From Closterium sp. Naga37s-1 (Eukaryota; Streptophyta; Zygnematophyceae; Desmidiales; Closteriaceae), in contig CANJKZ010000404.1 of NCBI GenBank assembly GCA_947471745.1, positions 169,756 to 233,755 on the forward strand: DNA of 64,000 bases, read 5' to 3'. A program made the translations under genes and the position numbers. Under the pieces are notes generated by a model. It worked only from the letters and a program-made list of their open reading frames with translations. It did no database searches and had not been told where the DNA came from. Below, in pieces: positions 11,372-25,544 of the stretch. Numbering within the stretch: the first letter of the stretch is position 1; each line of letters begins with the position of its first letter.

Positions 11372-11423
11372 ACGTGAAATGAGGGTGCTTTTGAGACGTC
11401 TTAATAGCACCGTCATTTCACGT
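11372..11423. repeat. 52-bp hairpin at the satellite/gene border
   Basis: Arms ACGTGAAATGAGGGTGCT and AGCACCGTCATTTCACGT are 18-bp inverted repeats with one mismatch around a 16-base loop containing GAGACGTC. It is the first non-satellite feature after the array. It could be a tiny inverted-repeat element or simply a palindrome at a rearrangement point. Confidence 0.7.
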
Positions 11424-11508
11424 TGCCAACGCTGTGAGAAGCCACATCCCCAACTCCTCTCATGCCCTTCCATCCTCTCTCTTCCTCCACTCTCCCCTTC
11501 CCCTCCAG

Positions 11509-14500
11509 GCGATTGCACCTTCGCCCATCATTCCGATATGTGTGTTGCTAACGCTATTTTCAACTACACCTCCAGCTCCTCACCTATTTCCCCCATTCCT
11601 TCGCCCAGACCCCCTCCTGCTCCCCCCTTGCCTCCGCCCAGCTCGAATCCTCTTTCCGCCCCTCCATCCCCTAATCTCCCCTCCGACCCACAAGACCACT
11701 CAATCTTGCTCCCTTCCTCGAAGCTGCTTTCCGCCGCAACCTTCTCAGAGGGGTTGGTGAGGCAGAAGCTGTTGTGCAAGGGGGGGGTGAGAAGAAGGGA
11801 GAAGTGGAGGAGGGAGAAGGGGAAGAGGGAGAAGGGGAGGAGGGAGAGGGGGAAGAGGAGACGGTGCGGATGGTAAAGAGAGTGGTACAAGACGGTGCGA
11901 GGAGTGCTGCCCATGCCTTGCTTTTCGCTCCCACCGCTGCTGCTGCTATAGCTGCTTCTGCTTCTTCGGCTTTTGCTAGTCCTCCCACCTGTGAGTAGAG
12001 AGCATCACTGGGTGCAGCAGGGTTTTTTCAACGCTACAACCTGACAGAGGCACTCATGTTCCTCGCCCACTTCGCAGGGGATATCCACCAGGTGAGGTTG
12101 GTAGTGGTGCACTAATATGATAGCAAAGCAGCAAAGAAGCAAAGTGCAAAAGGTGCAGGTTCCAACATAAAAGTGCACTTTTGAGTCGACTCAAAAGGCG
12201 CCACAGACAGAGGCACTTATGTTTCTCGCACACTTCGCAGGGGATATCCACCAAGTGAGCATGGGTTTGGTGAAATAATTTCAACAAGTGCCAGGGGTTA
12301 GCAGACAGCACAACCTGACAGAGGCACTCATGTTCCTCGCGCACTTCGCAGGGGACGTGCACCACGTGAGGGTGGGGGGGAGTGAACGTATAAGCAACGG
12401 CAAGGGGCACAGAAGCAAAGGAGCAAGGAGCAAAGGGTGGGGCGTCCATAAGAGGCTACAACCTCACCAGCTCGAATCCCGTCTCCGCCTCTCCATCCCC
12501 CAATCTCCCCCCCGACCCTCAAGACCCCTTTGCACCTTTGCCACGGGACAAAGGGTGGGCCGTCCATAAGAGGCTACAACCTGACACTGGCACTGCTGAT
12601 GCTGGCGCACTTTGTAGGGACGTGCACCAGGTGAGCTGGGAGGCAAGGAAGGGTGCATGTATAACCCCATAGCCGCTCTTCAGCCTTTGCACGTGGGATG
12701 GGATGCACCTCACTTATGGGTAGCGACAGAGGTGCAAGTTTTTTCTCGTGAGACTCGAGACTCTTCGAAAGGTAACAGGGTGCACGTGACATGGTTCAAG
12801 AGGAAAACGAACCTACATGCAATACGTATGCCCGCCCTGCCAACTATCAAGGCTGTTCTAAAGTTATCAGAATGCATGTGACATGGTTCAAGAGGAAAAC
12901 GGACCTGCACCTGGTATGTCTGCCCTGCCCTGCCATGCCATGCCATGCCATACCATACCATGCATGCGATGTGCCCATCCTGGCCTGATGCAATATGCCA
13001 TGTCATGCCATGCTATGCCATGCCATGCTATTCATGCCGTTTCAGACGATGGAAATGACTAGGATGACATCTGTAATGAGGTGACTTTTGAGTCGATCCG
13101 AAAGTCACCTATTAACCAGGATGATATCCGTAATCTGTTTATGTGGCATGTTGTTGGTGTTTTTATGGCATCTGTTTTTTTATTTTCCTCCACCCCTCTC
13201 CACACCATTTCACCACCCTGCACTCCTTGAGGACACTTCCATGTATAGAAGGACTACATGATAGCCATGGCCATGGAGAGGGGTGGAGAGGGGTGGGAAG
13301 GGGTTTATTGGTCGACGAGGTGCAGCATGGTGGTACGCATGTGCTACAACGACAGCCACACCACCATCACATTGGCCCTCGTGTCTTTGGGGTCCTTCAC
13401 CCTCTACACCCCTCTCTACCCCACTCCACCCATTTCTACTCCCCTCCACACCTCTCCACTGCTCTCCACTCCAGGTATGGGACAGCTACATCATAGCCAC
13501 AGCCATCCATCTGTGCTACGACGGCAGCAGCACCGCCATGCTGCATCATATCGCCCACCAACTCGCCTCTGATCGGCGCACGCTCATTCCAGCCTGGACC
13601 TCCTGCCCTGAGGATAATCGTTCTTATGCTGCTGCTGCTGCTGCTGAATCAGCATCGGCCATTTCTCCTGCTGAAGCTGCTGCCTGCCCAGCTGTGTAAG
13701 TGCCTTTTCTCTCTCCACCAACTCGCCTCTGGCGCCCCCTCATCCCTACATGGGCCTCCTGCCCTGGAGATATCGTTTTTCCTGCTCCTGAAGCTGCTGA
13801 GCTGCTGAGGCTATGGGTGCTTCTCCTGCTGAAGCTGTTGCCTTCCCTGCTGTATAAGTGCCACTTATCTCGCCACCAACTTGCCTCTGACTGGCTCCCT
13901 CACATTCCTGCCTGGGCCTCCTGCCATGGGGTCGTTGCCTCTTATGGTGCTGCTGCTGATGGTGCTGCTGCTGATGGTGCTGCTGCTGCTAAATCAGCAT
14001 TGGTCGTTTCTCCTGCTCAAGCTGCTACCTGCCCAGCTGTGTAAGTGACCTGTCTGATGTTATGTTTACTGATGATTACGCAGCTGCTGAAGCAACACCA
14101 AACCTTGCTCCTGCCCGAATTGCTGCATGTCCAGCTGTGTAAGTGCCTCTGCTCTCCATATCCTTGTCCAATAGGAGGACACTGTGTCTTGTAATGTCAA
14201 GTCTGTTCTGATGTACCTTGTCCCACACTGTTTTCATTCCACACTGTTTTCATTCTTAAGTCTCTGCTCTGCCTTCTCTTCTGTTCATGCAACTGTGCGT
14301 TATTTTTAACTCAGTTCTCTAAACTCAGTGGTTCTTGTGTTTGTGCAACTATGCATAAACCTTAACTCGTATTTAAACTCAGTGGTTCTTCTGTTTGTGC
14401 AACTGCAGGTTGCGCACTACTGATAAGTCTGCCTTACATTTCTTGCGGGTCTGACTCCGTAATTCTTGGTCTTGAATTGACCCTCTGTTGTTTCTTCTTG

Positions 14501-17254
14501 CTTCTTGTATCTCCTCGTACCTCTTTGCACCTCCTCGCACCTTCGCACCTCCTCGAACATCCTCGCACCTGCTCTTATCTCTGCTCACTATCAGATATGC
14601 CATGGACAGCGGAAAATCGCATCCCCTCAGCATACTTGTTGGGCTGAGAAAAAGCCCTTAGGATCTTTGCAGGGGTGAACTCTGGGTAGGACTGATGTAA
14701 TAGCGGAAGCTTTTAATGAAGTAGTTGAACCACCTTGCGCTAGTATATGAGGGCAAAGTAGATTGATTAAAACAAAGAGATACAAGATTATATAAGTGTG
14801 AAAATAGTAGGAAGAAGAGGAGGATTGCACTAGCAAGAATGAGGATACAAATAGCAAACCCTAGAAGGGTTGTACTCGCTATAGAGCACCCCACTACAGG
14901 CTAGAGCATAATATTCTGACACACCCCCATAGCCAAAGTGGGGTGTAATCAGCAGAGCAAGCAAAGCAGTACAAGCTCAGGGTGGATCACAATGTCACCA
15001 CACATTCTGAGCACAAGTTCAAGAAGCAATAGTTTAAAGTTCACAATTATGAGCAAAGCTAGTGGTAGTCACAACGGGCAAGTGAGGAGGAGGAAAGAGA
15101 CTATGAGAGGAGAGGAGGTAGTGGGCGGCAGCTGAAGCTGCTGGCACACGGCGCAACTGGAGCAACTGGCACACGGGCAACTGGAGCAACTGGCACACTG
15201 GCAACTGGAGCAACTGGCACACGGGCTACTGGAGTAACTGGCTCCGCGGCTAAAAGTAGCGGCAGACGAGCAACGGACTCACGGGCGACTGGAGCAACGG
15301 GCTCACGGGCGACTGGCGCAACGGGCTCACGGGCGACTGGCGCAACGGTCTCACGGGCGACTGGAGCTGCTGGCTTCACGGCGGCCACCCCCTTCAACCT
15401 CCCCAAACTATCCCACTCCCCCTGACACACACCCGCTGCTACACCGCTAGCTCCACTCCCCCTTCACCCCCCCTTAGTACCACTCCAACGGCTCCAACAA
15501 GTCCACCCCCCCTCAGCGGCAGCTGCAGCACAGGGAGGCGGAGGAGGAGGAGGAGCAGGGAACGGCACACAGTGGCTTCACCCCCATACCCCTCACCCCC
15601 AAACCCTAATTCAGGAGAACGGGCTGTAGGAGGGGTGGGGCGCCAGTAGAAGCACGGGGGACAGCGGGGAGGGCAGGGGCAGCGAAGAAAGGGCCGCCCA
15701 CGGGCCTGGCACAGCCGCCCGAACCGCGCGCAGGCGGCCCGAGCCGCGCGCGGGCCTGGCGCAGCCCGTACGGGCCGCGCGCGGGCCTGGCGCAGCCCGT
15801 ACGGGCCGCGCGCTGGCCTGGCGCAGCCCGTACGGGCCGCGTCCGGGCCTGGCGCAGCCCTTACGGGCCGCGCGCAGCCTGTACGGGCCGTGCGCAGGCC
15901 ACGACGGGCGACGGGGGGCGACGCGCGGGTCTTCGTCGCCCGTCGCAGCGCCTCCCGAGGGCGACGCGCCGAGTGACGGGGCAGAAGCCCGCCGCGCGCC
16001 TGCCGCACGCCACGGGGCGTGCGGCACAGAGGGTAGCAGTGGAAGTTGCAGCGGAAGCAACGAGGTGGTGAGCCCACCCACAGGATCGATCCAAGGGGAT
16101 CGACCTGCTCTGATAGCATGTGAAAATAGTAGGAAGAAGAGGAGGATTGCACTAGCAAGAATGAGGATACAAATAGCAAACCCTAGAAGGGTTGTACTCG
16201 CTATAGAGCACCCCACTACAGGCTAGAGCATAATATTCTGACAATAAGAGTACAAGGAATATGAAGAGGTACGGTTGTAACCACTTTACTGTTGCTGTTG
16301 CGGTTCGATACAGTGACGACTCGGGCAACTGATCTGTAGCGAGTCAGTTGTGTGTCCTTGCTGTCGCGCTGTACTTGTCAGGTCAAAGGTCGCTGACCTT
16401 TGACTTTTGCGTAACCTCCAACAGTTACTTTCAACCTCCGAGGGTTGACTCGCCGGTGCTTCGATATGCTTCGCTTCGTTTGTGCCTTAGTGTTTCGACA
16501 CGACAGAGGCGCTTAAGATCGATTGTTTCCAACAATACTCACCTGTAACTAGTGCACAATCACTCCACCTGTCCAACTGCCCAGCTGTGTATCTCATCGC
16601 ATCTCCTGGCACCTATTTGCACCACCTCTGACAATCAGATATGTCATGGAGAGCACAAAGGATGCATGCAAGTGGGCCTATCGCAATGCGACACCTGGAG
16701 CTGTGCTTGGAGGTGCGTTGCTGTGCATGCAAAACATCGAGCCGTAAGGAATAATAGTTTCATGTTAGGCGGTGGCATTTTCGTGTCCTCGATGCTTGCA
16801 AAAATGACTTGCGGTGTTTCCGACATTTCTTGCAATGCATACCAACAGAACAGAGCCATTTCCCTGACTTGTCTACCATTCAAATTTGTTACTCTTTTTT
16901 CATAACAACTGTTTTCTTCTTACCACCTGCACCACCGTTTTTACCTGATTCCTCTTCCTCCCTTACCGTGCGTTTCGCCCAACACCACCGCATCGCACTG
17001 TCGGCTTCTTCATGAAACTCCACGGATGAGTATCTCAATTCTCGCCTGCCCGTGGTGGAACATTTGCATTGCCATGGGTGGGGTGCGCCTTGCCCGTGTT
17101 CTCAACCACATCTTCGCTCGACATAGGGATGTACAGTAAATGCGAGTATTTCAATACTCGCCTGTCCGTAGTGGAGATTCGCATTGCTATGGGTGGGGTG
17201 CGCCTTGCCCGTATTCTCAACCACATCTTTGCTCCACTTAAGGATGTGCAGTAG
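11509..17254 (+). CDS. S1/P1-type zinc nuclease gene, 5' part missing, exons repeated
   Basis: This looks like a plant-type S1/P1 nuclease (BFN/ENDO family), a secreted or vacuolar enzyme that uses three zinc ions to cut single-stranded nucleic acids. Pieces appear in family order: CVANAIFNYTSS (11509-11756), NLTEALMFLAHFAGDIHQ (12021-12091), PLHVG (from 12684), VTWFKRKTDLHL (12871-12913), VWDSYIIATAIHLC (13475-13695), YVMESTKDACKWAYRNATPG (16639-16712) and EYFNTRLSVVE...GGVRLARILNHIF to TAG (17150-17254). His/Asp zinc ligands of the HF.GD.H...LH and LH..WD motifs are present. The 13475 and 16639 exons join in phase (split Val codon). The N-terminal exons (first Trp, early His/Asp ligands) are absent, since the satellite lies upstream. 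Several exons have decayed copies and some splice phases do not close, so it may be a degrading gene. Confidence 0.75.
12021..12630 (+). repeat. Four copies of one nuclease exon end plus splice donor
   Basis: The exon for NLTEALMFLAHFAGDIHQ occurs at 12021-12091, about 12201-12254, 12305-12365 and about 12571-12630, each time followed directly by a GTGAG donor. The third reads GDVHH; the fourth has lost bases and would not keep frame. Only the first has the whole RYNLTEAL start. Spacing between ends is 163, 111 and 265 bp. Confidence 0.8.
12780..12913 (+). repeat. Two copies of the VTWFKRKT..LH nuclease exon end
   Basis: VHVTWFKRKTNLHA (about 12780-12822) and MHVTWFKRKTDLHL (12871-12913) are near-identical over some 40 bp and about 91 bp apart. 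The second ends in CTG followed by GTATGT, and reads in phase into the VWDSY exon at 13475, giving the family's LH-x-VWD zinc-ligand pair. Confidence 0.75.
12926..13031. repeat. CCATG pentamer microsatellite
   Basis: Two runs of CCATG/CCATA repeats (about 12926-12966 and 12993-13031) in an intron of the nuclease gene. Confidence 0.8.
13475..14138 (+). repeat. VWD exon and three partial downstream copies
   Basis: The exon at 13475-13695 ends in a Ser/Ala-rich stretch and CPAV, with the donor GTAAGT. Its 3' half recurs at about 13716-13853, 13874-14036 and 14085-14136. The third and fourth copies keep a CCCAGCTGT or TCCAGCTGT end plus GTAAGTG; the second has lost the donor. Shared landmarks are CACCAACTCGCCTCT, TGGGCCTCCTGCC and GCTGCTGCC. 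Spacing is about 160 bp. Confidence 0.78.
14797..14921 (-). repeat. Terminal repeat (3' side) of TRIM-like copy 2
   Basis: 125 bp, essentially identical to 16119-16243. Confidence 0.88.
15710..15895. repeat. 31-bp GC-rich minisatellite inside TRIM-like copy 2
   Basis: Units containing CCTGGCGCAGCCCGTACGGG start at 15755, 15786, 15817 and 15848, exactly 31 bp apart, with degenerate copies on both sides. The matching region of copy 1 holds an unrelated GC-rich repeat. Confidence 0.85.
16119..16243 (-). repeat. Terminal repeat (5' side) of TRIM-like copy 2
   Basis: 125-bp partner of 14797-14921, next to the primer site and followed by the ATAAG target duplication. Confidence 0.88.
17029..17254 (+). 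repeat. Two copies of the last nuclease exon
   Basis: A 116-bp tandem duplication: EYLNSRLPVVE at about 17029 and EYFNTRLSVVE at 17150. The second copy reads cleanly through AMGGVRLARILNHIF to TAG at 17252-17254. The first has one extra base after the VVE codons and so leaves the frame. Only the second copy can be the functional C-terminus. Confidence 0.85.
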
Positions 17255-17308
17255 ATACTTAGGGTTTCGAGTTTGGGAGGATTTAGGGGGTAAATAGTGT
17301 ATCCAAGC

Positions 17309-17833
17309 CAGGGTTTTTTTTTTATTTCCACTACTCGGATTTCCAGAGCTGTTTTCTAGGGAACTCTGAAATTCAGGGTTAATTATGAGCGTTACTCTGA
17401 TTTGTCAGAGAAAACTAAACTTCTGAAAAATATGCTCTTGTCAGTCAGTGTAATTATTTTTCCAATTCTGAATGTCCTCTCAAGTTTTGAACCCAGTCCT
17501 TCTGCACTCCTACCAAAACTATAACCGTTGCGCTACGCTTACAAAGTACCCAGCTGACGAAAGTTATATAATTGTATCTAGTCGGCCTAACCATCTTCCA
17601 CCAATTGGGGGGGGGGGGAGGGGGGCTCGGTCGATATGCCTATACCCTGTACAGAGAAAAATACATTCGCCACAAATGTACACTGGTCTCTCAGAGTAGC
17701 TAAAATCAGAACCCTGACAAATCAGAGAAAACTTATCTTCCAAAAAAATTACCCAGACACGTCAGAGTGACCCCCTAAAAACCACTCTGATTTTCAGAGA
17801 AACAGAGTAATTTACTCTGATAAAAAAACCCTG
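17309..17833. mobile_element. Non-autonomous hAT-like DNA transposon (MITE)
   Basis: A 525-bp element with terminal inverted repeats: CAGGGTTTTTTTTTAT on the left and the complement of CAGGGTTTTTTTAT on the right. It is flanked by a perfect 8-bp direct duplication ATCCAAGC (17301-17308 and 17834-17841). An 8-bp duplication with CAGGG-type ends is the mark of the hAT superfamily. Subterminal sequence is AT-rich with many short TCAGAG/CTCTGA motifs in both directions, as expected of transposase-binding ends. It contains no transposase and lies just downstream of the nuclease stop codon. Confidence 0.8.
17475..17550 (-). repeat. tRNA-like (SINE-type) segment inside the hAT-like element
   Basis: On the minus strand, TAGCGCAACGG (17525-17535) fits the Pol III A box, and GGTTCAAAACT (about 17483-17493) resembles a B box some 35 bases later, the spacing seen in tRNAs. 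The sequence between does not fold into a clean tRNA by eye. It may be a captured tRNA-derived SINE head or chance. Confidence 0.4.
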
Positions 17834-17841
17834 ATCCAAGC

Positions 17842-19901
17842 AATGAATGTACCAAAAAATCACTGAATAAATGTACATTCACGAAAAATGTGCTTCCTAT
17901 CACCACTTGAAGTGCGATCGCTGATATGACATTTTTCCCATGCTTCCAATGCTGAATGGTAGAATGAAGCCTGGAACCAACTGTCTCTCCCCACCCCAGT
18001 CCCCAAACGCATTTAGCAGCTCAACGCTACTGTGTTTGCCGATTGCATGCATGCTGCTTTACTTCTCGACAACGTGAGCAATGATGTGCTACGCTAGGTA
18101 GCGTGCTGGCGGAAAATCTCTTTGGAATTTCCTAGCAGATTCTGAGCAAGAGTGAAACATCTGCCTAAAAGCGTTTATATAAGATGCACACTAGTACATG
18201 TAACGGTACACGCCCATGTGACACAACCATTTCAAAAACTTCGCGAACCGTCGCGAATAAACATTCTATCTTTCGCCTGCTTTCCTGCTGTCCTAGTGGG
18301 TTTCGTCAATTCTACGTATATTTGCTGTCTTTCACCTGAGTTTGTCAAGTAGAATCAGATCACTGAGTGTGTGGGCAGACTAGGTGTCCCTCCCAACTTC
18401 ACACAGGTAGCCATGGCTGAAGTTGCAACTGCTCGACTTGCGTATTCGATAAGCAATCTTATGGGCCCTTTATACGCAATCTTAGGCCCGTCATCTTCGC
18501 AGGGTGCATTGTGATTCTCTCCTGATTTAGGGTTGAGGTTGAGTGCCGTGACGAGTCTCCGAGTCTCCTGCCGCACGCCGCGTGTTCCTTTTCCACCCTG
18601 CCGGCTTGATATTCCACTCCCTATGGCTCATCCGACGGTGGTGGTAGAACAGAACCCTCAGCGTACGGCTGTAATGGTCACCCTGAGAATAAACCATTGC
18701 ATTCCGAACGATTCTGAACACTTGGTGCTGAACCGATCCAGCTGCTGCGGCGAACCACCCGATTGCCGGCGCCTTGCACGGATTGATATCGTGACGCCAC
18801 GTGACGAGCGGCCTTCCTTCTGTGAGTCGCCGGGCCATCGCATGGCTCTGTTGATTCGACTTGCGGCGCAGCATCACCACACAATCTGCCAGAATCGACG
18901 GTCACACTGCGGCAAGCTACAGGAAACCTCGGAGGATCGAGCTCAGCCACTAACATTCCAGAGTTTCGAGAGAGGTGCTCCAAACATGATTTACCATCTC
19001 CAGATAGCTAGTAGGACCTCCAGACATATATTTAGGTCATGGGCTCCGGCAGTCTTACGAGACATACTGCCCGTGAGCTCTCGTAGTCCTGCTAGCTGGC
19101 TTCGAGGAAGGGGAAAGCGTCCCTCTGTTCTCGCCGATTTTGAACGTCAGTGTGGTGGTTGCGATGGGTGGGAGATGGGGAGCGCGCGGAGAGGCGGGGA
19201 TGGGTGGCGGCAGGGAAACCGGCGCCGCGGGCACAAATGCGACGCGAGAGCGCCGTCGCCGCGTGTTTAAATCGCTGCAAATGCAAGGGGCTGAGCAGGA
19301 AGAAGCGCCAGCGAAGGCGTTCTTTCCGCGCGGCACTCCGCTGTACGTTTCCCTGCTGGATCTATCATGGGAGGGACTTACTAGTAGCATCTCCTTCAAA
19401 AGGTACCGCCCCGCAGGTAGACGTAATGGGAGGCTTCAAAAGGACCGCCCCGCCATCTCCCTCATCTGTGGGTCGCAGACAGCCTCGTCGTTACGTCTTT
19501 CAGTTTTTTAGGAGCCGCATGGACTCACCCCAACGCAGCTTCCACTTCGTCCCAATGGTCCAACCACCTCAACTCCTCCGTCCCACCCACTTCTGCCCCC
19601 GTTTTCTTCCTCCCTCCCTACTCAAACCTTCCGTACCTCCCCTCCCTTTCTCCTCCTCCATTCCTCCCCCTCCCTTTCTTCCCCTCCCTTACTCCCCCAC
19701 CTTCCCCCCTCCCCCACCGTCCTCCTTCTCCCACCTGCCCCACCGTCCCGCCAATCCCCCCCTTTCCACTATCCGCACTTGAACAGAATCTGCTGTCTCT
19801 CCTTCTCCACCTCTATTCAATCTCCAAGTCCCCCGTCTCTGTAAATCCTCTCTCCTACCCCACCGTTCAGAATCGTCTCTCCTCATCGTCCCTCTCATCG
19901 G
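17842..19901. other. Intergenic region, no convincing gene
   Basis: Two kilobases between the hAT-like element and the fucosyltransferase start. About 18360-19270 is open on both strands for 60-245 codons, but the frames lack family signatures and mostly start without ATG. From about 19555 to 19890 the sequence is pyrimidine-rich (CT tracts), plausible as leader of the next gene. I see no clear TATA box. Confidence 0.5.
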
Positions 19902-23819
<3,918 letters not shown>

Positions 23820-24027
23820 GGTCCAAGTCGAAGGGCCTTTGGCCAGGCCTTTCTCTTTCACAAGTGATTAATTTTAACTCTGAAGAATTATAGTCGATGT
23901 TTCAAGTTAGCCTTTCATTTCAGGGTTAGTGGCCAATGCAACCTGGCTTTCAGTGTATTTTATTTAGATGTGTAATCTACCTGCTTTTATAGGAAGATTT
24001 CGAATTATGTTACAACATCTACAACCC

Positions 24028-24299
24028 TGTCAGGAATTTTCCTTAATTCCTTATCGGGTTGACTGCTACGCGTACAGCCCGGTTTTCGGACTTCGCACGT
24101 TCGGCCGATTTCAACGCTGCCGAGGCTCCTCGCGTCGCCTTCGGCATTTTCCATCGCCAAACCTGCACCCCAACCTCGCTCGTCCGAGGTTTCCTCCTAG
24201 CTAGGCTAGCTCCTACATTAGTGTGTTCCTTCATTGTATTCTCAGATCATTCAATCACAGTCTCGTTATTCGTTTACCTGCGCACTCTCTTTCATAACA
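24028..24299 (+). repeat. 5' LTR of the Gypsy element
   Basis: 272 bp, TG...CA, followed two bases later by the methionyl-tRNA primer site. Confidence 0.92.
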
Positions 24300-24500
24300 C
24301 CTGGTATCAGAGCTACTTTCCTAGTTCACCTCGCTTTTCCGATGGTAATTTGGTGGCATAGGGTGTGGCTGGTTTAGTGACTACACGACGGTTGGCTGCA
24401 GGGATTGTTAATTCAATCCTGCCCGACTCCGATAGTTCGTGTTTTCACTTGCCTGAAGGCCACGGAGACCCGACTGCCCACCAGACGTAGCGCTAGGCAC

Positions 24501-25544
24501 ATGGATCAGGAGGCGGTTAACAGGATGATGGCACAAGTGGCAGAAATGCAGGAGAGCATGAAGACATTAATGGCGGAAGTGACAACACTGCGAGAGGAAA
24601 ACGCCGAGCTACGCCAGACGCGAGGTGAAGCGCGTCAGGAGTCGCCTGTGGACGAAGGCGAGGGCAACAGTCAGGTGATGAGCAATCTGCTGGATGCGCT
24701 CACACGTGACTTCGAAGAAGAAGATAGGCAGCGAGCGGCGGCAGCGCCAGTTGCAGTAACGACGATCAAGATCAAGCCCGTCAACCCGCCCCCGTTTAAT
24801 CCTACGGACAAGACGGTTACAGTAAAAGGGTGGCTGTTCGGGGTCGAGGTCTTGTTCACTGCAGCAGGAGTTAACGACGACGCCACGCGTATTAATTACG
24901 CGGTTTCGTTTCTTCGAGGTGCAGCGCTTGAGTGGTGGCGCCGAACCTTGGAAACAGGGACGCCGACAGGTGTGACGCATGCGGCAGACGGGACCTCAAC
25001 AGTGACTAATCAAGTGGCACAATCAATCTTCGGAGTGACCACGATACGCACGTGGAAGGAGTGGGGCGCAGCCTTACGAGATCGCTTCGAGCACGTATCC
25101 GCCTCGGAGCAAGCTCGCATGAAGCTGCGTGCATGGTCGCAGATGGCTTTTGTCCAAGACTACACGGCGTCATTTATGGGCCTCGCCGACCAAGTTGATG
25201 ATATGTCGGAAGCTGAGCGGTTAGATAAATACATCAGCGGCCTCAAATACGAGATACAGTACGAGGTTCGCAGGGGCCGCCCGACATCATTTCTTGAAGC
25301 AGTACGGCTGGCGGAGTCTACAGATGCGCTGATGCAGTACGCGAGAGCAGCTTCCCGGGAGGGAAACCGCTTTCGTGGCCAGACCCATCGGGCCACGATC
25401 AACGCCGTCCATACACCCGACCGCCCTCCTAAGGGACCGTGTTACCGGTGTGGGAAGACGGGTCACTACATGAAAGACTGCCACGAGAAAACGCCGCTGA
25501 CGGGGAACGACAGGAAGGAGCAGGGAAATGGGAAAAGTCAGTAA
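24501..25544 (+). CDS. Gypsy gag
   Basis: Starts at the ATG of MDQEAVNRMMAQVAEMQES and opens with a coiled-coil-like stretch (about residues 1-40). The retrotransposon gag domain follows (GAALEWWRRTLE; DRFEHVSASEQARMKLRAW), then a CCHC knuckle CYRCGKTGHYMKDC near the C-terminus. Belongs to the mobile element, not the host. Confidence 0.88.
   Translation: MDQEAVNRMMAQVAEMQESMKTLMAEVTTLREENAELRQTRGEARQESPVDEGEGNSQVMSNLLDALTRDFEEEDRQRAAAAPVAVTTIKIKPVNPPPFNPTDKTVTVKGWLFGVEVLFTAAGVNDDATRINYAVSFLRGAALEWWRRTLETGTPTGVTHAADGTSTVTNQVAQSIFGVTTIRTWKEWGAALRDRFEHVSASEQARMKLRAWSQMAFVQDYTASFMGLADQVDDMSEAERLDKYISGLKYEIQYEVRRGRPTSFLEAVRLAESTDALMQYARAASREGNRFRGQTHRATINAVHTPDRPPKGPCYRCGKTGHYMKDCHEKTPLTGNDRKEQGNGKSQ

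Larger units (their letters stand above)
14797..16243 (-). mobile_element. Non-autonomous short LTR retrotransposon (TRIM-like), copy 2
   Basis: A 1.45-kb relative of the element at 796-2168, inserted in an intron of the nuclease gene on the opposite strand. It has 125-bp terminal repeats at 14797-14921 and 16119-16243 and a 5-bp target duplication ATAAG (14792-14796 and 16244-16248). A primer site one base off TGGTATCAGAGC lies at 16107-16118. Both copies share the start CACCCCCATAGCCAAAGTGG inside the left repeat and the CAGGATCGA.CCAAGGGGATC stretch near the primer site, but their GC-rich middles differ. No coding capacity is seen. Confidence 0.9.

Noticed and set aside
14797-16243. Alternative reading of TRIM-like copy 2 as a nuclease exon region
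   Set aside because: Matching 125-bp ends, the ATAAG duplication and the primer site show an insertion in the intron; the flanking nuclease exons join in phase across it.
18533-19270. 245-codon frame and its minus-strand counterparts
   Set aside because: No ATG at the start, no family signature, and open on both strands; more likely intergenic.
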